A stretch of 64,000 bases of DNA from Streptomyces albireticuli (GTDB taxonomy: Bacteria > Actinomycetota > Actinomycetes > Streptomycetales > Streptomycetaceae), in NCBI RefSeq assembly GCF_021228125.1, contig NZ_JAJQQS010000004.1, positions 459,939 through 523,938 on the forward strand, in the 5' to 3' direction. Below the pieces are notes generated by a model. That model was given only the letters and a program-made list of their open reading frames with translations, had not been told where the DNA came from and did not search any database. The translations under genes and the position numbers were made by a program. Of the stretch, positions 1-9,199 are shown piece after piece. Every line of letters starts with the position of its first letter. Positions within the stretch are counted from its first letter, which is position 1.

Positions 1-663
1 CAACCGCAGTTGCAGGGCCGAGGGCTGCTCGGACATCGTCGCCGCCGCCTCCGCGAGCTTCTTCGAGGCCAGCAGCTCCGCGTCCGCGTTGATCACGCGG
101 GCCCGCCGCTCCCGCTCTGCCTCCGCCTGCCGGGACATCGAGCGCTTCATCGTCTCCGGCAGCGAGACGTCCTTGATCTCGACCCGGTCGATCTGCACGC
201 CCCAGCCGATGGCGGGGCTGTCGAGCATCAGCTCCAGGCCCTGGTTGAGCTTCTCGCGGTTGGAGAGGAGGTCGTCGAGGTCGCTCTTGCCGATGATCGA
301 GCGCAGGGAGGTCTGGGCCATCTGCGAGACCGCGAAGCGGTAGTCCTCGACCGCGATCACGGCCTCGGCCGGGTTCACGACCTTGAAGTAGACGACCGCG
401 TCGACCCTTACGGTCACATTGTCGCGGGTGATGCCCTCCTGCGCGGGGACGGGCATCGTGACGATCTGCATATTGACCTTGCGCAGCCGGTCCACTCCCG
501 GGATGACCATGGTGAACCCCGGCGGGCGGATCTCGTCACGGAGCCGACCGAGCCGGAGGACGACGCCGCGCTCGTACTGTTTGACCACTCGGGCGCCCGC
601 CACCACGTACGCCGCGCCCGCGGACGCGGCGCCCACCGCCGCCATCACCAGTTCCTCGACCAT
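1..663 (-). CDS. Slipin / SPFH (band 7) domain protein, C-terminus beyond window
   Basis: The first 221 residues of a stomatin-like protein can be read from an ATG at 663; the frame is open to the window edge. A short hydrophobic N-terminus (MVEELVMAAVGAAS) would anchor it in the membrane. It is followed by a band 7 core with EIRPPGFTMVIPGVDRL, then NVTVRVDAVVYFKVVNPAEA, and later GWGVQIDRVEIKDVSLPETM, all typical of slipins. The segment rich in A, E and R after about residue 180 is the usual coiled coil. SPFH proteins oligomerise on the membrane and organise microdomains or proteases; the partner here is not visible. It is transcribed away from the protease gene at its right. Confidence 0.9.
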   Translation of the reverse strand, partial: MVEELVMAAVGAASAGAAYVVAGARVVKQYERGVVLRLGRLRDEIRPPGFTMVIPGVDRLRKVNMQIVTMPVPAQEGITRDNVTVRVDAVVYFKVVNPAEAVIAVEDYRFAVSQMAQTSLRSIIGKSDLDDLLSNREKLNQGLELMLDSPAIGWGVQIDRVEIKDVSLPETMKRSMSRQAEAERERRARVINADAELLASKKLAEAAATMSEQPSALQLRL

Positions 664-729
664 GGCACGGCCCCCTGCCCTGCACGTCAGGTGTCATATC
701 CCACGGTATGCCCGTCCTGGGCACGGGTC

Positions 730-760
730 GAGCCCCCGGCCCTGGCCGGACCGGGGGCTC
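730..760 (-). terminator. Hairpin terminator after the streptogrisin gene
   Basis: A perfect 10-bp inverted repeat (GAGCCCCCGG at 730-739 and its complement at 751-760) with an 11-nt loop lies 83 nt beyond the protease stop codon. There is no clear U tract, which is common in high-GC actinobacteria. Confidence 0.6.
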
Positions 761-842
761 CTGTGCTGCTGGCCGCAAGGCTTGGGGAAGGGATCGTGCT
801 CGCTCGCGGTCAGGGGTTTCGGGCGGGCCGGGCACGGAGTGG

Positions 843-1766
843 TCAGAAGATGCTCACCCCGTAGGCCCGTAGCGCGGGGCCGACCGGCTGGAAGAAGGTC
901 GTCCCGCCGGAGGTGCAGTTGCCACTGCCGCCGGAGGTCAGGCCGAGGGCGGTGGAGCCGGCGAAGAGGGCGCCGCCGCTGTCGCCGGGTTCCGCGCACA
1001 CCGTGGTCTTGATCAGGCCGCGGACCACCTGCCCGCTGCCGTAGTTGACGGTGGCGTTCAGGCCGGTGACCTTGCCGTCGCGCACCCGGGTCGTGGAGCC
1101 GCTGCGCCGCACCGACTGCCCGACGGTCGCCTCGCCCGCGGCGGTGATGCGCTGCGCGCTGCCGTTGTAGAGGTTGACCTCGCTGGGGTGCGGGAGGGAG
1201 GTGTTGCTGTACTGCACGATGCCGTAGTCGTTGCCCGGGAAGCTGGTCCCGGTCGTGGGGCCGATGCTCGTGGTGTGGCCGGAGTTGGCGTAGTAGGCGG
1301 GCTTGCCCTCGGTGCAATGGCCCGCGGTCAGGAAGTAGTAGGTGTTGCCCTTGCGCACGTTGAACCCGGCGGAGCAGCGCCAGCTGGGCGCGTAGACCGC
1401 GTCGCCGCCGGAGATGAGCTTCCGGAACGTGCCGGGGGTGCGCTCGACGCGTATCGCGTCCGCGTTCGGCCCGGCGGCCCGTCTGATCTTCGCTATCGCG
1501 GCGGCGGAGACCGTCGAGTCGGCGGTGACGACCAGGTCGCCGGAGGCCTTGTCGACGACCCAGGCGGTGCCCGCGACGTCCGCCGACAGCACGGCGGCGC
1601 TCGCGGCGGAGAGCTGGGCGGCGGAGTGCGCGGAGCCGGTGGATCCGGGCTGGGCGTGGGCGTTGGTCGCGACGAGGGCGGACGCGGCGACGAGACCGGT
1701 GGCCACGGCGGCGATTCCGGTTCGTCTCGCGGATCGACGGTGGGGGGTGGTGCGCTTCGTCCTCAC
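843..1766 (-). CDS. Streptogrisin B-like secreted serine protease (S1 family, preproenzyme)
   Basis: This is a 307-aa chymotrypsin-fold protease. The GTG start at 1766 is set by GGGAGG six bases upstream and by a signal peptide that begins there: a basic N-terminus, a hydrophobic core, and AHA-Q near residue 38. A short propeptide (about 39-117) precedes a mature chain starting ISGGDAVY near 118, as in streptogrisins A and B. The catalytic triad is visible: His150 in TAGHC, Asp180 in GNDYGIV, and Ser263 in EPGDSGG. The mature part ends SAYGVS-like (RAYGVSIF), closest by eye to SGPB. It should be secreted and autoprocessed. It stands alone, with a hairpin behind it. Confidence 0.93.
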   Translation of the reverse strand: MRTKRTTPHRRSARRTGIAAVATGLVAASALVATNAHAQPGSTGSAHSAAQLSAASAAVLSADVAGTAWVVDKASGDLVVTADSTVSAAAIAKIRRAAGPNADAIRVERTPGTFRKLISGGDAVYAPSWRCSAGFNVRKGNTYYFLTAGHCTEGKPAYYANSGHTTSIGPTTGTSFPGNDYGIVQYSNTSLPHPSEVNLYNGSAQRITAAGEATVGQSVRRSGSTTRVRDGKVTGLNATVNYGSGQVVRGLIKTTVCAEPGDSGGALFAGSTALGLTSGGSGNCTSGGTTFFQPVGPALRAYGVSIF

Positions 1767-2046
1767 GTAGTGCCTCCCGAGTGGGGTCGGGGGTCCGCGG
1801 GTGGGGTTGTGGGCGCGGGCCCATGAGGCGCGGCCGCATGGGCACACCGGGTTCCGCTTCGCCGTGCCCCTGACAAGCGCGCTGTTCGGGAGTATTCGGG
1901 CCCGGCGCACCACGGCGCAAGAGCATCTTTCGGACGCGGGCCCGGAACCGCCGGTGCCGGGCAGGGCGCGCGCCGGGCCCGGGCAGGAGCGCGCCGGGCC
2001 GCCCCCGCCGCCCCGGATGGCGCGCCCCGGCCCCGGCCTCCGACCG

Positions 2047-2850
2047 CTACGGAACCGCCCGCTCCCCCGCCGGTACCTCGACCGCGAGCGTGTTGCCGGG
2101 CGGTGGGAACGGGCAGATGAACGCGTCGGAGAAGGCACACGGCGGCAGCACCGCGCGGTTGAAGTCGACGGTCACCCGCCCGTCCGGCGCGGGCGGCGGG
2201 GTGTGGAGGAAGCGGAAGCGGTAGCTGGTCCGCCCGCTGGTGGCGTCGGCGAACACCGCCCACAGCCCGCCGTCCGCCTCGGCCGCGACGCGCAGCACGC
2301 GCTCCTCGCCGTCGAGGTCGAAGGCCAGCTCGCCGGAGAGGCCGAGGCCGCGCTCGCGCCCGTCGGCGTTCTCGACCGTGATCCGGCGGTCCCGCCCGTA
2401 CGGGCGGTAGCGCCCCGGCAGTGACCAGCGCGGGTCGTGCTCGAAGACGCCGATGCCGGCGAACTCCCGGCGGGCGGCGGACTCCGGGTCGTAGACGCGG
2501 ACGGCCCAGGAGTCCTCGCGGCGCATGACGAGCAGCTTGCGCGTGCCGTGCGCGACCCGGGCCGTGGCCGCCCCGCCGTCGGCGGTGAGGCGGTACTCCC
2601 CCTCGGCGGGGCGGCCGTCGACGGTCAGCCCGTCACCGGCGGCGGCGGTGAGGAGCACGGCCTCGCCCGCGTCGGCCCAGCGCCCCGGGACCGGCACCCC
2701 GCGGTCGCCGGAGAAGGCCGGAATTCGACCGTCGGCGAGATCGGAGAGCCAGAAGGTGCCGGCGAGCGAGAGCGGACCGTACGGCGCGGTGACCGTCCCG
2801 GTGCGCTCCTCGTGCCACGCCTTCCACTGCTGTTGTGCGTCGGTGGTCAT
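2047..2850 (-). CDS. DUF1684 domain protein
   Basis: This 267-aa protein belongs to the DUF1684 family. It carries the C-terminal family signature running [13 protein letters not shown] then CPFPPPGN and ending in a short acidic/hydrophobic stretch (VEVPAGE). Structural members of the family form a two-domain beta fold; no enzymatic activity is established. The ATG at 2850 is preferred over an upstream TTG because AAAGG lies nine bases before it. That ribosome site is inside the last codons of the monooxygenase gene, whose stop is only 5 nt upstream. Translation is therefore probably coupled, and the protein likely works with the two flavin monooxygenases. Confidence 0.85.
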   Translation of the reverse strand: MTTDAQQQWKAWHEERTGTVTAPYGPLSLAGTFWLSDLADGRIPAFSGDRGVPVPGRWADAGEAVLLTAAAGDGLTVDGRPAEGEYRLTADGGAATARVAHGTRKLLVMRREDSWAVRVYDPESAARREFAGIGVFEHDPRWSLPGRYRPYGRDRRITVENADGRERGLGLSGELAFDLDGEERVLRVAAEADGGLWAVFADATSGRTSYRFRFLHTPPPAPDGRVTVDFNRAVLPPCAFSDAFICPFPPPGNTLAVEVPAGERAVP

Positions 2851-2855
2851 ACGGG

Positions 2856-4166
2856 TCAACCTTTCACATGGTCAGGCTGCCGGGCGGCGGGGAGGCCGAG
2901 GTGTTCGCGGAGGGTCGTGCCCGCGTACTCCGTACGGAACACGCCACGCTCCTGGAGGAGGGGTACGACCCGGTCGACGAATTCGTCGAGCCCGCCGGGG
3001 GTGGGGGGCGGGACGAGGACGAATCCGTCGGCGGCGCCCCCGGCGACGTACTCCGCCATCCGCGCGGCGACGGCCCGGGGCGTGCCGACGAAGGACTGCC
3101 CGCCGGACGTCCCGGCGACGGTCCGCCGGACGAGGAGGCCCCCGGCCACGGCGGACGGGGCGGCGGCCACGGCCCGGCCGCGCGCCGCTTCCCCGGCCGG
3201 GTCGGGGTCGACGCCGGGCGGCGGCCCGCCCGGGTGGTGGGACGGGAGGTCGCGGCCCCGGACCCGCTCCAGGGTGAGCGGGGTGGTCCGCGACGGCGCC
3301 TGCCGCCGGCGGATCTCCGCGGCCTTCTCCCGGGCCTCGGCGGCGGTGTCGCCGAGCACGACGGTGACCTCGGACATGGTCTTCAGCTCCCCGGGGCGGC
3401 GGCCGTACGCGCCGAGCCGGCGTGTGACGTCGGCGCGGAAGGCGCGGCCGGCGGCGAGGGTGCCGTGCCGGCGGAGGACGACATCGGCGGCGGCCGCGAA
3501 CTCCCGGTCCTCCCCGGTGTCACCGGCCTGGATGACGACGGGGTGGCCCTGCGGGGACCTCGCCACGTCGAAGGTGCCGGAGACGTCGAAGTGCCGCCCG
3601 TGGTGGGCGAAGGGGCGCGGGACGGTGCTCCGGCCCGGGGTCCCCGCCGGCCAGGAGTCCCACAGTTCGCGGGCGATGGTGACGAACTCGGCGGCCCGGT
3701 CCCGGCGGCGGGCCCGGTCGAGGGGGCCGCCGTGCCGGAAGTTCCCGCCGGTGAGGGCGTCGGAGGAGGTGACGACGCCCCAGGCCGCGCGACCGCCGCT
3801 GAGGTGGTCCAGGGAGGCGAGCCGGCGGGCGAGTTCGTAGGGCTCGTGGGAGGTGGTGTCGGCGGTGGCGGCGAGGCCGAGCCGGTCGGTGACGGCGGCG
3901 AGGGCGCCGAGCAGGGTGAGGAATTCGGGGCGGCCGACGGCGTCGAGGCCGTGGTCGCCGTGCTCGCGCGGCCCCGGTTCCCCGGCGAGGAGGAGGAAGT
4001 CGAACAGGCCGCGTTCGGCGGTGCGGGCGAGGTGGGCGAAGGAGGAGAAGTCGAACGGGCCGCCGGAGCGGTGGCCGGGCCGGACGGGGGTGTCGTCCAC
4101 GCCCGGGAAGCGGACGGCCAGGTGGATCTGCTCCGGGTCCCGGTGGGGGCCGTGGTCGCGGGTCAT
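2856..4166 (-). CDS. FMN-dependent monooxygenase, NtaA/SnaA/DmoA (bacterial luciferase-like) family
   Basis: This 436-aa protein has the TIM-barrel luciferase-like pattern of two-component flavin monooxygenases. It opens with a strand (IHLAVRFPG), continues with ARTAERGLFDFLLLAGE, then ELARRLASLDHLSGGRAAWG and VTSSDALTGGNF, and later RSPQGHPVVIQAGDTGEDREFAA, a stretch characteristic of the NtaA/SnaA/DmoA branch. It ends with a FVDRVVPLLQERGVFRTEY segment typical of the subfamily. Such enzymes use FMNH2 supplied by a separate reductase to oxidise sulfur compounds, aminopolycarboxylates or natural products. The substrate cannot be read from sequence. Its ATG overlaps the preceding stop as ATGA. 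Confidence 0.9.
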   Translation of the reverse strand: MTRDHGPHRDPEQIHLAVRFPGVDDTPVRPGHRSGGPFDFSSFAHLARTAERGLFDFLLLAGEPGPREHGDHGLDAVGRPEFLTLLGALAAVTDRLGLAATADTTSHEPYELARRLASLDHLSGGRAAWGVVTSSDALTGGNFRHGGPLDRARRRDRAAEFVTIARELWDSWPAGTPGRSTVPRPFAHHGRHFDVSGTFDVARSPQGHPVVIQAGDTGEDREFAAAADVVLRRHGTLAAGRAFRADVTRRLGAYGRRPGELKTMSEVTVVLGDTAAEAREKAAEIRRRQAPSRTTPLTLERVRGRDLPSHHPGGPPPGVDPDPAGEAARGRAVAAAPSAVAGGLLVRRTVAGTSGGQSFVGTPRAVAARMAEYVAGGAADGFVLVPPPTPGGLDEFVDRVVPLLQERGVFRTEYAGTTLREHLGLPAARQPDHVKG

Positions 4167-5209
4167 GCGGCCCCGTCGGTCCGCGCGCGTGCGTAGCGGT
4201 TGGCGGGGCGGGACAGGCACAGGTGCTCGCGGAGCGTGCCGCCCGGGTAGAAGGAGCGCAGCAGGCCGCGGTGCTGGAGCACGGGCACGGTCCCGTCGAC
4301 GAGGAGGGCGAGGTCCCGGTCGGGGTCCCGGGGCCGGAGGTGGAGGCCGTCGACGAGGCCGTCCGCGTACCAGGCGCCGGCCAGGTCGGCGAGGGCGACG
4401 GCGTCGGCGACCGCGTGGAGCGCGACGGGTAAGGAGGCGACGACGAGGGGGAGCCCCTCGCCACGGCCCGCGTCCCGGGCGCGGCGGCGCAGGTCGTCGC
4501 GGGCGGCGCGGAGTACGCGGGTGCCGTCGCCGCGGCGGGGGACGCGCAGGAAGGCGAGGTCCGCGTGGGCGGCGGCGACCGCGCGGGGCAGCGGGTGGGT
4601 GGCGTCGACGACGGTGACCGGGTGGCCCTGGGGCGGGCGGGGCACGAGGGAGGGGCCGCGGACGGAGAAGCCGGTGCCCTCGAAGTCGACGCGGTGGAGC
4701 TTGTCGCGGTCGGCGAGGCACCCGGTGGCGGTGTCGCGGAGCTCGGCGCCGTCCTCCCGGCTGTCCCAGAGCCGGGTGACGACGTCGGCGACCTCGCCGG
4801 CCTCGCGCCAGAGTTCGGCGGCGGGGGCGGCGGCTCGGCGGCCGAAGTGCCGGGCCGTGGCCTCGTCCGCCGAGACGTCCACGGTCCAGCCGGCCCGGCC
4901 GCGGCTCACCCAGTCCAGGGTCGAGACGGCGGAGGAGACATGGAAGGGCTCGGTGTGGGTGGTGGTGACGGTGGGCACCAGGCCGATGCGCTCGGTGGCG
5001 GGGGCGATCCGGGCGAGGACGGCGAGGGCGTCCAGGCGGCTCGCGCCCCGGCGGGGCGGACCGAGGCTGTCGCCGAGGGTGACGAAGTCCAGCCGGCCGC
5101 GCTCGGCGAGACGGGCGGCGCGCAGATAGGGCCCGGCACCCTCACCGGCGGGCCGGTCGAGGGCGACGGACAGGTGCAGGGGCCGGGTCGGCCGGATCGG
5201 TGCGGGCAT
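4163..5209 (-). CDS. LLM-class flavin-dependent oxidoreductase
   Basis: This 348-aa luciferase-like monooxygenase is the first gene of a three-gene operon. Family hallmarks include LHLSVALDRP at the N-terminus, AARLAERGRLDFVTLGDSLG, ATERIGLVPTVTTTHTEP and STLDWVSRGRAGWTVDVSAD. The C-terminal VPVLQHRGLLRSFYPGGTLREHL parallels the end of the next gene, so the two look like paralogues of the same branch. The next ATG overlaps its stop by four bases. Pairs of this kind in Streptomyces are often linked to organosulfur use. A cysteine-type leader peptide on the other strand near 5424 fits that idea but is not in the same transcript. Confidence 0.88.
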   Translation of the reverse strand: MPAPIRPTRPLHLSVALDRPAGEGAGPYLRAARLAERGRLDFVTLGDSLGPPRRGASRLDALAVLARIAPATERIGLVPTVTTTHTEPFHVSSAVSTLDWVSRGRAGWTVDVSADEATARHFGRRAAAPAAELWREAGEVADVVTRLWDSREDGAELRDTATGCLADRDKLHRVDFEGTGFSVRGPSLVPRPPQGHPVTVVDATHPLPRAVAAAHADLAFLRVPRRGDGTRVLRAARDDLRRRARDAGRGEGLPLVVASLPVALHAVADAVALADLAGAWYADGLVDGLHLRPRDPDRDLALLVDGTVPVLQHRGLLRSFYPGGTLREHLCLSRPANRYARARTDGAA

Positions 5210-5388
5210 GCGAAGGCTCCGTGGATGCGGTGGTCGAACACGGGAGTTGACGCTGCCTTCACACCCGGACCGCGCCCCTCAGCACGGCCGGACCCCGAGG
5301 CTAAGCCGGAGCCACGGCCCGCTGTCAAGCGCCTTCGGACGGGTGTCCATGTCGCGGTCCACATGCCGGACAAGCGGACCGGATCCGG

Positions 5389-5417
5389 TTGACGCGGAAT
5401 CGGAAGGCTGTTCCACT
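5389..5417 (+). promoter_or_regulatory. Predicted promoter of the leader peptide (leaderless)
   Basis: TTGACG at 5389-5394 and TCCACT at 5412-5417 are separated by 17 bases, and the ATG at 5424 begins seven bases after the -10 element. Transcription would start at or next to the start codon, which is the arrangement known for cysteine leader ORFs in mycobacteria. The -10 match is weak. Confidence 0.4.
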
Positions 5418-5423
5418 TGGCCC

Positions 5424-5549
5424 ATGCGCTCAGGGCAACGTCCGGTCACCCGGGACCACATCGACTTCGGCCATCTCCGGTCGGCGGCGTGTCCGGGCTC
5501 CTGTCCGGGCTCCTGTCCCGCTTCGCGCCCGGCCTCCCGTCAGGGCTGA
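5424..5549 (+). CDS. Putative leader peptide of the cysteine-attenuation type (41 aa)
   Basis: This short ORF carries the core TRDHIDFGHLRSAAC followed by PGSCPGSC. It matches the actinobacterial 'putative leader peptide' pattern (R-x-H-[IV]-D-[LF]-x3-R-S-A-x-C) that usually precedes sulfur assimilation or sulfonate operons. In mycobacteria, leaderless ORFs with clustered Cys codons act as cysteine-responsive attenuators. The start lies at a plausible leaderless promoter and has no ribosome site. What is odd is the context: no plus-strand gene follows until 7165, and the flavin monooxygenase operon runs the other way. It may be an orphan, a relic, or a sensor for an unannotated RNA. The C-terminal extension past the Cys cluster is longer than usual. 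Confidence 0.55.
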   Translation: MRSGQRPVTRDHIDFGHLRSAACPGSCPGSCPASRPASRQG

Positions 5550-5658
5550 CGCCTCCCGCACGCCTTCACACCCGCACCGCGCCCGTGCGGCCCGCGGGCC
5601 GCGCTTCCCCTCGTACGTCGTCCACGTGACGCGGTGCCTCGACGGCCGGCCCGACCCT

Positions 5659-6891
5659 TCAGCAGCCGCAGTCACAACCGCAGTCGCAGTTTTCGCAACA
5701 ATTGCAACAGTCGCAGCAGTCACAGCAATTGCCGCAGTCTCCGCAATCACCGCAGTCGCACTTGTGGCAACACCCCTGACGCGGCTCCCCGGTCCACGGA
5801 TCGTGGAACGGGTCGGCGCAGCACAGCTGACAGGTGCGCAGGAGGCCGCTCCACACCGCACAGCCGGCGATCAGCCCGCGCTCCCTGCCCCGGCGCGGCG
5901 GCTCCGGCGGCGCGCCGGGCGGCATGACCGGCGGCGGTCCGAAGGCGCCCACGGCCTGCCCGCCGGGGGCCTCGGGGGCGCCCGTAGTCGCCTCCGCGTG
6001 TCCCTGGTGGCCGCAGCCCGAGGTGCCGAACGCCCGGTCCACGGCCCGGTCCAGCTCGTGCGCGAGGAGCAGGTGCGCCAGCCTGCCCTGGGCCTTGCTC
6101 CCGAAGTCGGCCTCGCGCAGGGCGAGGCGCACGCCGTGCACGGCGTCGTCGCACAGCCGGCGGACCTCCGCGAGGTCCGTCGCGGTGGCGGCGACGGGGT
6201 TCCACGCCCCGGTCCTCCGGTCCTCCTCCAGGTCCTCGACGGCGTCGAGGAGATGCGCGAGCCGGCCGAACAGCCGGCCGGCCTCCTCCAGCGGCTCCTT
6301 GTTGCCCGGCCGGCCGGCGAGCACCGCCGTGTGCCCGAAGGCCGCGGCGGTCGCCGTCTCGGTCGGCTCGGTGATGTCCAGCAGAGGGGTGCCGACGCCC
6401 GCGAGGGCCTCGATGCCCGCCTGCCGGTCGACCGCGTCGACGAGGACGGCGGTGTCGAAACCGAGGTCCGATCCGGTACGGGCTCCGGCGCGGTCCCACT
6501 TCGCGGCGACGCGCCGGGCCGCGGCGGCGACCGGGCGCCGGGCCAACAGTCCGTCACCGTCGGCCACATGGTCGCGCATCTTCGCCGACGCCAGGACGAG
6601 CGAGACGGACGCGGCGAGCCGCGCGCCCTCGCCGCGCGCGACCGGGGCGGTGCGCATGCCGCGCAGCGGGCAGGGACCGGCCGTGCGCCGCCAGGAGCCG
6701 GCGTCGTCCGCACGCGCCGACTGGGCCTCGACGAGCACCGATATGACGAGTCCGTCGTAGTTGGTGGCGGCGCGCGCGAACTGTCCGTGGTCACCGCGCA
6801 GGGCGAGGCAGAGCCCGCACAGATGGGCCACCCACTCGGTGCGCATCGCCTCCGAGAGCCGGTGCCGGCATGGTCTGATGATCCCGAACAA
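5659..6891 (-). CDS. DUF5685 family protein with polycysteine C-terminal tail
   Basis: This 410-aa protein starts at TTG 6891, chosen because the family begins MFGI-[IV]-RPC-x-HRL as seen here. A GGGGG run lies about six bases upstream. The body is mostly helical, with Cys residues in HLCGLCLALRGDHGQFARAA near the N-terminus. The last 37 residues contain 19 cysteines in CDCGDCGDCGNCC-type repeats, preceded by LLRTCQLCCADPFHDPWTG. The tail would suit metal or cluster binding; the function is unknown. It is transcribed divergently from the SepF paralogue. The tail DNA is a run of short GCAGTCGCA-like repeats, so its length may vary between strains. Confidence 0.85.
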   Translation of the reverse strand: MFGIIRPCRHRLSEAMRTEWVAHLCGLCLALRGDHGQFARAATNYDGLVISVLVEAQSARADDAGSWRRTAGPCPLRGMRTAPVARGEGARLAASVSLVLASAKMRDHVADGDGLLARRPVAAAARRVAAKWDRAGARTGSDLGFDTAVLVDAVDRQAGIEALAGVGTPLLDITEPTETATAAAFGHTAVLAGRPGNKEPLEEAGRLFGRLAHLLDAVEDLEEDRRTGAWNPVAATATDLAEVRRLCDDAVHGVRLALREADFGSKAQGRLAHLLLAHELDRAVDRAFGTSGCGHQGHAEATTGAPEAPGGQAVGAFGPPPVMPPGAPPEPPRRGRERGLIAGCAVWSGLLRTCQLCCADPFHDPWTGEPRQGCCHKCDCGDCGDCGNCCDCCDCCNCCENCDCGCDCGC

Positions 6892-7164
6892 TTCAAGCCC
6901 CCGTGTGTGGTGTGGATGGACCCGGGCATCCTAATCACCGGACAACCACACCGGTCCGCAGCCCGCGGACCGTTCCCCGTACCGCATATGCCCAGGTCCA
7001 GAGCGTGTGGCGAAGCTCTCGGGCTTTCTGACGCACCGCCAAGCGCTTTGCACCAGATGCGTCACGAAATCCTCGCTTGGCGGCCATCCACTTGGCACAT
7101 CATCCGCATCATGGACGACGATAGAGAAGCGGTCGGACCACACCGCGTGTGAGAGGAGGCGTCC

Positions 7165-7602
7165 ATGGGATCGGTGCGCAAGGCGAGTGCCTGGCTCGGC
7201 CTCGTCGACGACGGCGATGACGAGCGCTACTACGACGACGACTACGCCGAGGGGCCCGAGCCCGGCGACTCCTGGGTGACCAACCCGAAGGTGCGGGTGG
7301 CGGACGAGACCGCGCAGGAACAGGGCACGCGGATCGCGACCGTCACCCCGGACGGCTTCCGGGACGCCCGGGGCATCGGCGAGCTCTTCCGCGAGGGGGT
7401 GCCGGTGATCGTCAACCTCACCGGCATGGAGCCCAACGACGCCAAGCGCGTCGTGGACTTCGCGGCGGGGCTGACCTTCGGCCTGCGCGGCTCCATCGAG
7501 CGGGTCGCCAACCGGGTCTTCCTGCTCACCCCCGCCGACTACCAGGTGCTCAACGGCGAACCCACGGGGCGGACGAACGGAGGCTTCTTCAACCAGAGCT
7601 GA
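7165..7602 (+). CDS. sepF: SepF-family cell division protein (paralogue outside the dcw cluster)
   Basis: This 145-aa protein starts at ATG 7165 after a strong GAGAGGAGG site. An acidic, Tyr-rich linker (YYDDDYAEG) is followed by the compact SepF domain: [19 protein letters not shown], then [20 protein letters not shown] and [12 protein letters not shown]. The amphipathic membrane-targeting helix at the N-terminus ([14 protein letters not shown]) is present. SepF tethers FtsZ to the membrane in Gram-positives lacking FtsA. Streptomyces carry one sepF beside ftsZ and additional homologues elsewhere. No ftsZ is nearby, so this is one of the latter, with an uncertain division role. Confidence 0.93.
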   Translation: MGSVRKASAWLGLVDDGDDERYYDDDYAEGPEPGDSWVTNPKVRVADETAQEQGTRIATVTPDGFRDARGIGELFREGVPVIVNLTGMEPNDAKRVVDFAAGLTFGLRGSIERVANRVFLLTPADYQVLNGEPTGRTNGGFFNQS

Positions 7603-7622
7603 CGCCCCTCACGGGCGGGTGC

Positions 7623-8822
7623 TCAGCGGAACGCGTCGAGACCGGTGAGCGCCTTGCCCAGCACCAGCTGGTGCATCTCCACGGTGCCCTCGTAGGTGAG
7701 CACCGACTCCAGGTTCGTGGCGTGCCGCATGACCGGGTACTCCAGCGAGATCCCGTTGGCGCCGAGGACGGTCCTGGCCGTGCGGCAGATGTCGATCGCC
7801 TCGCGCACGTTGTTGAGCTTCCCGAAGCTGACCTGCTCCGGGCGGAGCGTCCCCGCGTCCATGCGCGACCCCAGGTGATGGGCGAGCAGGATGCCCTTGT
7901 GCAGTTCCAGCGCCATGTCGGCGAGCTTGGCCTGGGTGAGCTGGAAGCCGCCGATGGGCCGGCCGAACTGCTCGCGGGTACGGGCGTAGTCCAGCGCCGA
8001 CTCGAAGCTGCTGCGCGCCGCGCCCATGGCGCCCCACACGATCCCGTAGCGGGCGTGGTTCAGACAGCCGAGCGGACCGCGCAGTCCGGTGACCTCCGGG
8101 AGCACCGCGTCGGCCGGCAGCCGCACCTCGTCGAGGACCAGTTCACTCGTGACGGACGCACGCAGTGACCACTTATGGGTGATTTCGGGCGCGGAGAAGC
8201 CGGGGCTGTCCGTGGGCACGAGGAAACCCCGTATCCCGTCGTCGGTACGCGCCCAGACGACGGCCACGTCGGCCACCGAGCCATTGGTGATCCACATCTT
8301 GCGGCCGGTGAGCAGCCAGTCGCTCCCGTCGCGCTTGGCGCGGGTGCGCATGCCGGCCGGGTCGGAGCCGTGGTCGGGCTCGGTGAGCCCGAAGCAGCCG
8401 ATGAGCTCACCGGCGGCCATGCCCGGCAGCCAGCGCTGCCGCTGCTCCTCGGAGCCGAAGCGGTGGATCGCGTACATCGCGAGGGAGCCCTGCACCGAGA
8501 CGAGGGAGCGGATGCCGGAATCGGCGGCCTCCAGCTCCAGGCAGGTCAGCCCGTACTGCACGGCGCTCGCGCCCGCGCAGCCGTAGCCGGTGAGCGGCAT
8601 GCCGAGGGCGCCCATGGCGCCGAGTTCGCGCGTGAGTTCCCGGATGACGGGGAGTTCGCCGCGCTCGTACCACTCGGCGATGTGCGGCAGGACGCGGTCG
8701 GCGGCCCAGCGGCGGATGGTGTCACGGACGGCGAGATCCTCGGGCGTCAGCAGATCGTCGATGCCGAGGGGGTCGTGCGGATCGAACGTGGTCGCGCTGC
8801 GGGGGGACGAGGGTACGGACAT
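7623..8822 (-). CDS. gcdH: Acyl-CoA dehydrogenase, glutaryl-CoA dehydrogenase-like
   Basis: This 399-aa FAD enzyme is closest by eye to glutaryl-CoA dehydrogenase, which oxidatively decarboxylates glutaryl-CoA to crotonyl-CoA in lysine and tryptophan breakdown. Matching blocks are [37 protein letters not shown], the [15 protein letters not shown] flavin segment, [17 protein letters not shown], and the catalytic Glu in [22 protein letters not shown] 8822 is supported by GGAGG five bases upstream; an upstream in-frame ATC/TTG region has none. No electron-transfer flavoprotein or lysine-degradation genes are adjacent, so it is monocistronic. Confidence 0.88.
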   Translation of the reverse strand: MSVPSSPRSATTFDPHDPLGIDDLLTPEDLAVRDTIRRWAADRVLPHIAEWYERGELPVIRELTRELGAMGALGMPLTGYGCAGASAVQYGLTCLELEAADSGIRSLVSVQGSLAMYAIHRFGSEEQRQRWLPGMAAGELIGCFGLTEPDHGSDPAGMRTRAKRDGSDWLLTGRKMWITNGSVADVAVVWARTDDGIRGFLVPTDSPGFSAPEITHKWSLRASVTSELVLDEVRLPADAVLPEVTGLRGPLGCLNHARYGIVWGAMGAARSSFESALDYARTREQFGRPIGGFQLTQAKLADMALELHKGILLAHHLGSRMDAGTLRPEQVSFGKLNNVREAIDICRTARTVLGANGISLEYPVMRHATNLESVLTYEGTVEMHQLVLGKALTGLDAFR

Positions 8823-8983
8823 GCCAGCCTCCGACACTACGGCGCCGGCCGCGGCGGCCGGCCTGATCACGGCCCGACGCTAACTCCCGTTCACGGAGCC
8901 GTCCAGATGCCTCTTGGGGCTCCGCCGGACCGTCCGCCCCGAGCAGCAGCCCCGAGCAGCATTCCCGACCGGCAACCCGGTCT

Positions 8984-9107
8984 CCGGCTCCCGGCTCCCG
9001 GCTCCCGGCTCCCGGCTCCCGGCTCCCGGCTCCCGGCTCCCGGCTCCCGGCTCCCGGCTCCCGGCTCCCGGCTCCCGGCTCCCGGCTCCCGGCTCCCGGC
9101 TCCCGGC
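8984..9107. repeat. Heptanucleotide tandem repeat (CCGGCTC x about 17.7)
   Basis: A perfect array of the 7-mer CCGGCTC fills 124 nt between the acyl-CoA dehydrogenase start and the exporter stop. Seven is not a multiple of three, so copy changes would shift any frame. No gene appears to cross it, because the neighbouring CDS ends are outside. It lies in the upstream region of the dehydrogenase gene (about 160 nt from its ATG). Confidence 0.95.
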
Positions 9108-9199
9108 GAACAGCCGACCGGCGCCGCGCCGTCGTGGCAAGGGGCCCGTGGCCGCTCGGTCCCGATACGGGAGGGGCCGGGCGGGGAGTGCCCCCGCGC

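Noticed and set aside
5279..5461. 60-codon minus-strand frame upstream of the monooxygenase operon, considered as a second leader peptide
   Set aside because: It ends in a Cys but lacks the RxH[IV]D core with clustered Cys codons, and its start would lie inside the opposite leader ORF.
8984..9107. Considered as a CRISPR array
   Set aside because: The units are 7 nt and contiguous, without spacers, and no cas genes are present.
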